Part shown: positions 1 to 5,036 of the stretch, one piece after another
How positions within the stretch are numbered: the stretch's first letter is position 1
Layout of the letters: each line of letters begins with the position of its first letter
From: Caulobacteraceae bacterium
GTDB lineage: Bacteria; Pseudomonadota; Alphaproteobacteria; Caulobacterales; Caulobacteraceae
Length of the DNA stretch: 11,645 nucleotides
Direction: 5' to 3'
Assembly: GCA_947452665.1 (NCBI GenBank)
Contig: CANGEH010000038.1
Span: 1-11,645 of the forward strand
The notes under the pieces: generated by a model
Told to the model about the DNA's origin: nothing
Seen by the model: only the letters and a program-made list of their open reading frames with translations
The model's database searches: none
Program-made: the position numbers and the translations under genes

Positions 1-78
1 AACCGAGCCGCCCTGGCCCCCGCCGTGCTGCCCGCCTATGAGGACGTGAGCAAGGCGCTTAGGGCGCGGCTGGGCTAA
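1..78 (+). CDS. 3' end of an unidentified protein (partial)
   Basis: Reading frame 1 is open from the window edge to a TAA at 76-78 and encodes the last 25 residues of a protein, ending in YEDVSKALRARLG. The codons are GC-rich in the third position, like the neighbouring genes, which supports it being real. The tail looks like an alpha-helical C-terminus. It is too short to assign a family. The gene converges on nhaA with only 19 bp between the two stop codons. Confidence 0.5.
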   Translation, partial: NRAALAPAVLPAYEDVSKALRARLG

Positions 79-90
79 CAAATAGCCGCG
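65..90. terminator. possible shared hairpin between convergent genes
   Basis: CGCGGCT at 65-71 is the exact reverse complement of AGCCGCG at 84-90, giving a 7-bp GC-rich stem with a 12-nt loop. It spans the stop codon of the upstream gene and the gap before the nhaA stop. Neither strand has a T-run after it, so it is not a classical intrinsic terminator. It could act in both directions for the converging genes, but may be chance in GC-rich DNA. Confidence 0.25.
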
Positions 91-97
91 TCCTTCA

Positions 98-1288
98 TCA
101 GTGGGTGAAGGGCGCGCGCCTCATCTTGGCCGATAATTTCAATAGGCCAAACCCGACCAAGGCCGAAACCACAGACCCAGCAATCACGCCAAGGCGGATC
201 TGGGACTGAACCAGGACCTGATCTGCGGGAAAGGCAAGGGCACCGATAAACAGGCTCATGGTAAAGCCAATGCCGCATAAGGCACTAACCCCGGCTATAT
301 CGAGCCAGCTGGCCCCGTGCGGGCGACGGCTTAAACCGAGGCGCACGGCTAACCAAACGGCAGCGAACACGGAGGCAAACTTGCCAACAAACAGGCCCGC
401 CGCAATGCCCAGCGGCACGGGGGCGACGAGGTCGGCGGGGGCCAGATCACTCAGTTGAAAGCCTGCGGCGCTAAAGGCAAAGGCTGGCAATATGGCATAG
501 GCCACATAGGGGTGAAGCTTGGCATTAAACAGGGTCAAGAGACTGTCCTGGCCCAGTTTACGCGGCCTGACCGGCACTAACATGGCGCAGGCCACGCCCG
601 CCAGCGAGGTATTGATCCCGGACTTGAGCGTAAAGGCCCAAACCACCACCAGGCCTGCCGCATAGAAGAGCAAAGGTGCGCGCTTCCAACGCGCCAAAAG
701 CGCTAGCCCCGCAAGCCCCGCAACGGCGCCGAGCACAGCACCAAGCTTGATTTGGCTGGTAAACAGCACAGCAATCAAGGTCACGGCCCCTAGATCATCG
801 ACTATGGCCAAGGTCAGCAGAAAAAGGCGCAAGGATGGCGGCAGACCCTTTCCAACCAGTGCCAAGATCGCAAGCGCAAAGGCAATATCGGTTGCAACCG
901 GCACGGGCCAGCCGCGCATGGCCCCGCCCGGCAAAAGATTAATCGCCAGATAAACCAGGGCGGGTCCGATCATGCCGCCAAGCGCCGCCACCAGCGGCAA
1001 GGCCAGCTTTCGCGGGCTGGACAATTCACCCTTATAAATCTCGTATTTGATCTCTAGGCCCACGGCATAGAAAAAGACGGTCATTAGTCCGTCCTTAATC
1101 CATTTTTGGACCGGTTTGGTTTCGTTAAAACTGCCCAAATGCAGGGTCAGGGGCGCATGGACCAGGTCCCAATAGGCCTGGGCCATGGCGCTATTGGCCG
1201 CAATCAAGGCCATGGTCGCGGCTAGGATCAGGACCATACCCGCCCCGGTTTCCGTCTTCAGAAAGTCCAAACTCGGTCGGCGGGACAA
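98..1288 (-). CDS. nhaA: Na+/H+ antiporter NhaA
   Basis: An inner-membrane antiporter that exchanges internal Na+ (or Li+) for external H+ in pH and salt homeostasis. From the chosen start it has 396 residues, close to the 388 of E. coli NhaA. Diagnostic NhaA segments are visible: GLEIK at 78-82, VATDIAFAL at 131-139 with Asp134, LAIVDDLGA at 160-168 with the ion-binding pair Asp164/Asp165, and VGKFASV with Lys303 (the Lys300 position of E. coli). Many hydrophobic segments fit about twelve helices. The chosen start is TTG at 1288, because AGGAG lies 7 bases before it and the protein then begins about where family members do. A GTG at 1361-1363 would add 25 basic residues, has no clear ribosome site, and would leave only 28 bp to the divergent selO. 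Family assignment is very secure; the start is an inference. Confidence 0.95.
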   Translation of the reverse strand: MSRRPSLDFLKTETGAGMVLILAATMALIAANSAMAQAYWDLVHAPLTLHLGSFNETKPVQKWIKDGLMTVFFYAVGLEIKYEIYKGELSSPRKLALPLVAALGGMIGPALVYLAINLLPGGAMRGWPVPVATDIAFALAILALVGKGLPPSLRLFLLTLAIVDDLGAVTLIAVLFTSQIKLGAVLGAVAGLAGLALLARWKRAPLLFYAAGLVVVWAFTLKSGINTSLAGVACAMLVPVRPRKLGQDSLLTLFNAKLHPYVAYAILPAFAFSAAGFQLSDLAPADLVAPVPLGIAAGLFVGKFASVFAAVWLAVRLGLSRRPHGASWLDIAGVSALCGIGFTMSLFIGALAFPADQVLVQSQIRLGVIAGSVVSALVGFGLLKLSAKMRRAPFTH

Positions 1289-1295
1289 GCGGGGG

Positions 1296-1300
1296 CTCCT
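1296..1300 (-). promoter_or_regulatory. ribosome binding site deciding the nhaA start
   Basis: On the minus strand this reads AGGAG, 7 bases upstream of a TTG codon at 1286-1288. It is the best Shine-Dalgarno match in the region and sits where the NhaA family N-terminus is expected, so it favours TTG over the upstream GTG at 1363. Confidence 0.55.
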
Positions 1301-1316
1301 GACGGTGAAAAGGGCT

Positions 1317-1350
1317 TTGCAAGGACGCAATAGGCGCCGATGCCTTGCAA
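1317..1350. promoter_or_regulatory. inverted repeat in the nhaA/selO divergent region, possible operator
   Basis: TTGCAAGG at 1317-1324 is repeated as its exact reverse complement, CCTTGCAA, at 1343-1350, with an 18-bp spacer that contains GGCGCC. Each arm includes the 6-bp palindrome TTGCAA. It lies between the preferred nhaA start (1288) and the selO start (1392), where divergent promoters must be. It looks like a dimer-binding site, but no regulator is known and no convincing -35/-10 pair was found around it. Confidence 0.35.
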
Positions 1351-1391
1351 TCTGTCTTGCCACAAAAGCGTCTTGGCGTCATCTGTCGGCT

Positions 1392-2831
1392 ATGACCCAC
1401 AGATTTGAAAGCCTTGGCCCAAACTATCAGCCTGATCCGCGCTTTATTGGTCTTGGCGGGGACTATGCCGATCCTGTGGCCCCGGCCGATTTTCCAAAAT
1501 CGGTGATCCGGTTTCGTAATCAGGCGGCAGCGCAGACTGTGGGCTTGGCGGGGCTATCAGACCCAGACTGGATCGCGGCCTTTGCGCGGTTTGAGCCCTT
1601 GCCCGGTAATCAAGCTGAGCCCCTAGCCATGCGTTATCATGGGCATCAATTTGGGGTCTATAATCCAGAGCTTGGCGACGGGCGCGGGTTTTTGTACGCA
1701 CAGCTGCGCGAGGCTAGAACCGGCCGTCTCCTCGATCTGGCGACCAAGGGCAGTGGCCGCACGCCTTGGTCTCGTTCTGGGGATGGGCGATTAACCCTTA
1801 AGGGCGGCGTGCGTGAAGCGCTGGCCACGGCCATGCTGGAGGCCCAAGGCGTGCCAACCTCGCGCAGTTTCAGCCTGATTGAGACCGGCGAGCCGCTACA
1901 GCGCAATGACGAGCCCAGCCCGACGCGATCGGCCGTCCTGACCCGTCTGTCGCACAGCCATATCCGGTTTGGCACGTTTCAGCGTCACGCCTATCTGCAA
2001 CGCCCTGACCTGATTGTCCGGTTGATTGACCATGTCGGCGAAATCTACGACCCAGCGATCTTGGCGGTTGAGGGCGATGGGCCAAGGGCGCTGGCGTTTT
2101 TAGCCGGCGTTACGGCCCGGGCGGCTAATCTTGCCGCACGCTGGATGGCGGCGGGCTTTGTGCATGGCGTGCTCAATACCGACAATATGAATATTACCGG
2201 CGAGAGTTTCGATTACGGCCCCTATCGGTTCTTGCCACGCAATGATCCTAATTTTGTCGCCGCCTATTTTGACCAGCAGGGGCTTTATCGGTTTGGCCGC
2301 CAGCCCGAGGCCGTGCTCTGGAATCTTAAACAATTGGCGGGCTGTCTGGTCGCGCTTGCTGATGAGGCTGACCTTGCCGCCGTGCTCAACACCTATGCGG
2401 GTGCCTATCGCGATGGCCTATGCACGGCCATGTTTGCCCGGTTAGGGATTGAGCGGCGCGACGCGGTTGGCGATCTTGATCTGGTCAATACTGTCTTTCA
2501 GGCCCTTGGCGCTGGCGATGAAAGCCTGCGTTGGGAGCCGTTCTTTTTCGACTGGTTTGGCGGTCTAGCGTCCGAGGCGCGGGCCCTAGCAGGGCCGCGT
2601 AGGGCCGTTTATGATCGGCCAGAATTTGTCGCCCTTCGCCAAGCGCTTAAGCCCTATGAACCCGACCGACCTGAACGCCTGACCCATGCTTATTTTGCTA
2701 GGCCTGAGCCGCAAGAACTGCTGATCGAGGAGATTGAGCAGATCTGGTCAAGCATTGCTGAGCAGGATGACTGGACGGCGTTTGAAGCCAAGCTCAAGGC
2801 CATTGAACAGATGCGGGAAGCCCTAGCCTAG
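1392..2831 (+). CDS. selO: Protein adenylyltransferase SelO (YdiU family)
   Basis: A pseudokinase-fold enzyme that transfers AMP from ATP to protein Ser/Thr/Tyr residues; in E. coli it has been linked to redox proteins and oxidative stress. The 479-residue length fits bacterial members. Family signatures are strong: LGDGRG at 94-99, TKGSGRTPWSRSGDGR at 118-133, HGVLNTDNMNITGE at 258-271 and FDYGPYRF at 273-280. The active-site set known from the P. syringae enzyme is present at matching spacing: Arg99, Lys119, Glu142, Asp264, Asn265 and Asp274. The frame is open further 5', but the SelO N-terminus begins at this ATG and upstream codons overlap nhaA. No clear ribosome site precedes it. Unusually, the C-terminus (MREALA) lacks the Cys or selenocysteine seen near the end of E. 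coli and human SelO. Its stop codon shares CTAG with the converging gene. Confidence 0.95.
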   Translation: MTHRFESLGPNYQPDPRFIGLGGDYADPVAPADFPKSVIRFRNQAAAQTVGLAGLSDPDWIAAFARFEPLPGNQAEPLAMRYHGHQFGVYNPELGDGRGFLYAQLREARTGRLLDLATKGSGRTPWSRSGDGRLTLKGGVREALATAMLEAQGVPTSRSFSLIETGEPLQRNDEPSPTRSAVLTRLSHSHIRFGTFQRHAYLQRPDLIVRLIDHVGEIYDPAILAVEGDGPRALAFLAGVTARAANLAARWMAAGFVHGVLNTDNMNITGESFDYGPYRFLPRNDPNFVAAYFDQQGLYRFGRQPEAVLWNLKQLAGCLVALADEADLAAVLNTYAGAYRDGLCTAMFARLGIERRDAVGDLDLVNTVFQALGAGDESLRWEPFFFDWFGGLASEARALAGPRRAVYDRPEFVALRQALKPYEPDRPERLTHAYFARPEPQELLIEEIEQIWSSIAEQDDWTAFEAKLKAIEQMREALA

Positions 2832-3157
2832 GCGACCGATTTTTGACCCGCCGTCGCCCGCTCAGCGTCGCGCCATTTTTGCACCTTGGTGACTTCCAGG
2901 CCATTAACGCCAAAATCGTCCATCAATGCGATCCAGCGGTCCAGTTCCTCGGTCGATAATTCATAAGTCTTGCAGACATGCTCGCGGGTAAAGACGCCGG
3001 CAATAATGGTCGCCACGACGGCGGCCTTGCGTGCCCGATTCCAACGCATGACCGGCATTTGCGGCGCGGCCTGACGAATGGCGTGACGTTGCGCCTCGGA
3101 CAAACCTTCTTGCGGTTGCGCGGTTTCATTAAACAGATAAACGACCGTATCAGTCAT
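2828..3157 (-). CDS. SciP-like DUF1153 helix-turn-helix protein
   Basis: A 109-residue protein. Residues 38-97 match the DUF1153 pattern of SciP, the small Caulobacter protein that binds CtrA and DNA and damps transcription of CtrA-activated genes. Visible matches to that pattern are RW near 38, RKAAVVA at 43-49, a short turn, then EELDRW at 70-75 and GLEVTKVQKWR at 86-96 (SciP: GL-x-T-x-x-Q-x-x-R). It has about 35 extra N-terminal residues that are not SciP-like, so it is more likely a paralogue than the orthologue. The ATG at 3157 has GAGCGAG just upstream. It overlaps the selO stop codon and appears to be transcribed alone from the AT-rich region upstream, which carries a CtrA-type box. 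A transposase-like HTH is an alternative reading, but the position of the RK pair and the GL-T-Q motif favour SciP. Confidence 0.75.
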   Translation of the reverse strand: MTDTVVYLFNETAQPQEGLSEAQRHAIRQAAPQMPVMRWNRARKAAVVATIIAGVFTREHVCKTYELSTEELDRWIALMDDFGVNGLEVTKVQKWRDAERATAGQKSVA

Positions 3158-3428
3158 TATGCTCGCTCATTCTTTATTCGAAAGGATAACAAATTTTGTA
3201 TTTGATAGATCATCACAAAACAGCACCGATTTCAGAAGCTTAGGCGGCGATACTACTGTTGTTCCGATTCTCTATGCTCATGTCCGGTGTTCACATAAAC
3301 CCGTAATAATTTAAATAGTTTTAATTATATTAATCTTTAAAAGTGCTTTAATAAATTTACTAGTTAAGGTGTCGATTCCTGAAAGCGGGTTGAATACTTG
3401 TTGCGCAGCGCGTCATTGGCAGTGATCT
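3158..3428. promoter_or_regulatory. AT-rich gene-free region upstream of the SciP-like gene
   Basis: This 271-bp stretch has no credible gene on either strand. It lies between the 3' end of the small unknown gene and the start of the SciP-like gene, so it must hold the latter's promoter. Bases 3301-3360 have only 9 G/C in 60, far below the surrounding coding DNA. It contains six TTAA tetramers between 3311 and 3367 and GATTC (GANTC) sites at 3266-3270 and 3374-3378. I could not fix a confident -35/-10 pair. Confidence 0.6.
3337..3351. promoter_or_regulatory. candidate CtrA binding box
   Basis: The sequence is TTAA-AAGTGCT-TTAA, an exact fit to the TTAA-N7-TTAA consensus bound by the cell-cycle regulator CtrA in alphaproteobacteria. 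It lies about 180 bp upstream of the SciP-like start codon. In Caulobacter, sciP itself is activated by CtrA, so the context is meaningful. The region is very AT-rich, so a chance match is possible. Confidence 0.45.
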
Positions 3429-3866
3429 CTAGGCGTCTAGGCTTTTCAGATCCGGCGCGACCCAATGACGTCTCGCCTCAACGGAAAACAGGGTTTCCCG
3501 GCGCCAGTGGGCTAGGAGCCAGTCGCTCTGGCCAAGGCTTGAGGTCATGATTTGGTGGAGTATGGCCTGCAGGGGCTGATCACTGTCTTTGCCTGCCATA
3601 ACCGCGCGCGTCACGGCGATCGAGGCGAGGGTAATGGTTTCATGATAGCCTGAAGTGTCTGAGTTTTCGGTTCCGGTCGCCGTATTATAGGCCCTGATCA
3701 GGCCCGGCATGTCTGTTTCTGGATGCAGGTCCGGCCGATGGCGCAAAACCCATAATAGGGCCGCGAAATGGGCGGCATGGGTCCAATCGGCTTTTGGCAA
3801 GGTTGCGTCGATAAAGCCCTTTGCGACCTGGGCGATCTGGGCATTATTGCACGTGGGGGTGGTCAA
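3429..3866 (-). CDS. conserved protein of unknown function (WTHAAH / SGYHETIT family)
   Basis: A predicted soluble, mostly helical protein of 145 residues from the preferred start. I do not recognise a named family. Two conserved-looking blocks stand out: ADWTHAAH at 26-33 and TSGYHETIT at 71-79. Their His30, His33, His75 and Glu76 could form a metal site or catalytic centre, but that is inference. The C-terminal part is rich in Trp (WLLAHW, RRHW). The start chosen is TTG at 3864-3866, because GGAGG precedes it by 5 bases and it leaves 111 bp to the divergent mnmH. An ATG at 3927-3929 would add 21 residues but lacks a ribosome site, and the TTG at 3974 would reach the mnmH leader. The divergent arrangement with mnmH hints at, but does not prove, a link to tRNA or selenium metabolism. 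Confidence 0.75.
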   Translation of the reverse strand: MTTPTCNNAQIAQVAKGFIDATLPKADWTHAAHFAALLWVLRHRPDLHPETDMPGLIRAYNTATGTENSDTSGYHETITLASIAVTRAVMAGKDSDQPLQAILHQIMTSSLGQSDWLLAHWRRETLFSVEARRHWVAPDLKSLDA

Positions 3867-3871
3867 GATCG

Positions 3872-3876
3872 CCTCC
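3872..3876 (-). promoter_or_regulatory. ribosome binding site deciding a TTG start
   Basis: On the minus strand this reads GGAGG, a perfect Shine-Dalgarno core, 5 bases upstream of TTG at 3864-3866. The alternative ATG at 3927-3929 has only CCCCTACAGCAAT in front of it. This decides the start of the small unknown gene. Confidence 0.5.
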
Positions 3877-3935
3877 GGCCTTGGTGTTTTTGCGCGCCTT
3901 GAGCCCAAATGCGTGCGCGGGTGGGTCATATTGCT

Positions 3936-3956
3936 GTAGGGGTTTTTGACCCCTGC
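3936..3956 (+). promoter_or_regulatory. stem-loop just upstream of mnmH
   Basis: AGGGGT at 3938-3943 pairs exactly with ACCCCT at 3949-3954 across a TTTTG loop, and a G-C pair can close it at 3936/3956. It sits 22 bases before the mnmH ATG, inside the region shared with the divergent gene. It could be an operator or a 5' leader hairpin; there is no T-run, so a terminator is unlikely. Confidence 0.3.
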
Positions 3957-3977
3957 GCAAATCCTTTGGAACAACTG

Positions 3978-5036
3978 ATGACCGATAGTCTGGACGTGAT
4001 TGATCTAAAGGCGCTCGCCGCGTTTGACGACATTATCGATGTCCGCAGCCCGGCTGAATTTGCCATAGACCACGTTCCAGGCGCGATCAATTTGCCGGTC
4101 TTAAGCGATGCGCAGCGCGCAGAGGTTGGTACCATCTATGTGCAGGGCTCACGCTTTCACGCGCGAAAGATTGGCGCGGCCCATGTGGCGCGCAATATTG
4201 CCCATCATCTGGAAACGACCCTATCGGACCGGCCCGGCGGTTATGCGCCCTTGGTCTATTGTTGGCGCGGCGGACAAAGATCAGGATCCATGGCCACGGT
4301 TCTGCGCCAAGTCGGCTGGCGCACCACGCTTCTGACCGGCGGTTACAAAACCTGGCGGCGCTATGTTACGGCAAGCCTTTATGATCAGCCGCTGGGCCTT
4401 GAACTGGTTCTGCTCGATGGCAATACCGGATCGGCCAAGACTGAGATTCTGGGCCGTGTGGCGGCGCGCGGCGTCCAGGTGCTGGACCTTGAAGGTCTAG
4501 CTGGGCATCGCGGCTCGGTGTTTGGAGCCATGCCGGGCTTAGACCAACCCAGTCAAAAAATGTTTGAAAGCTGCCTCTTGCAGGCCGTGGCTGTTCTCGA
4601 TCCGGCGCGCCCGGTGTTGGTTGAAGCCGAATCCAGCAAGATTGGCGACCGGATGGTGCCGCCCAGCCTGTGGCAGATGATGCAGACCGCGCCGCGCATC
4701 GTCCTTCAAGTCGATGCGGCCGAGCGGGCGCGGTATCTGGTGGCAGCCTATGGCGATGTGGCGCGTGACCCTGCCAGTCTAGAGCGGGCCTTGAGCCGCG
4801 TGCCCGCGCTCTATGGCCACAAGACCTTGGCCAGTTGGCGTGAAATGGCGCAAGGCGGCGCATTTGAGGCCTTGGCCCAGGCCTTGATCGAGACCCATTA
4901 TGACCCGGCCTATGGCCGCTCCAGCCGGCAAGACACCCGACCCTGCCTGGCAAGCTTGAACGCGGCTGCGCTTGATCATGATGGCCAAGAGCGTTTGGCC
5001 GATCAGATTACCGCCGTGATGAGCGCTAAGCGGTGA
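3978..5036 (+). CDS. mnmH: tRNA 2-selenouridine synthase MnmH (SelU)
   Basis: Uses selenophosphate to replace the sulfur of 2-thiouridine at the wobble base of tRNA, passing through a geranylated intermediate. At 352 residues it is close to the E. coli enzyme (364). The N-terminal rhodanese domain has DVRSPAEF at 21-28 and the active-site loop YCWRGGQRSGS at 94-104, with Cys95 in the place of the essential E. coli Cys97. The C-terminal P-loop domain has GNTGSAKT at 148-155, then LDLEGLAGHRGSVFG at 169-183 and VEAESSKIG at 215-223, all typical of MnmH. In the P-loop, alanine replaces the glycine before the lysine. The frame is open to 3909, but the family N-terminus fits this ATG, with TTGGAAC upstream. 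The 3' end overlaps selD by 11 bp on the opposite strand. The selenophosphate donor is probably made by that neighbour. Confidence 0.95.
   Translation: MTDSLDVIDLKALAAFDDIIDVRSPAEFAIDHVPGAINLPVLSDAQRAEVGTIYVQGSRFHARKIGAAHVARNIAHHLETTLSDRPGGYAPLVYCWRGGQRSGSMATVLRQVGWRTTLLTGGYKTWRRYVTASLYDQPLGLELVLLDGNTGSAKTEILGRVAARGVQVLDLEGLAGHRGSVFGAMPGLDQPSQKMFESCLLQAVAVLDPARPVLVEAESSKIGDRMVPPSLWQMMQTAPRIVLQVDAAERARYLVAAYGDVARDPASLERALSRVPALYGHKTLASWREMAQGGAFEALAQALIETHYDPAYGRSSRQDTRPCLASLNAAALDHDGQERLADQITAVMSAKR

Noticed and set aside
1185..1391. A 69-codon 5' extension of the selO reading frame
   Set aside because: It overlaps nhaA, is rich in Arg and Lys in a way typical of a wrong-frame translation, and the SelO family begins at the ATG at 1392.
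1392..2831. SelO as a selenoprotein
   Set aside because: The frame ends in TAG after Ala with no in-frame TGA near the C-terminus; the name comes from the human homologue and does not imply selenium here.
3181..3189. Possible DnaA box (TTATCC on the minus strand) in the AT-rich region, suggesting a replication origin
   Set aside because: Only 6 of 9 bases match TTATCCACA, there is no cluster of such boxes, and no origin-linked genes flank it.
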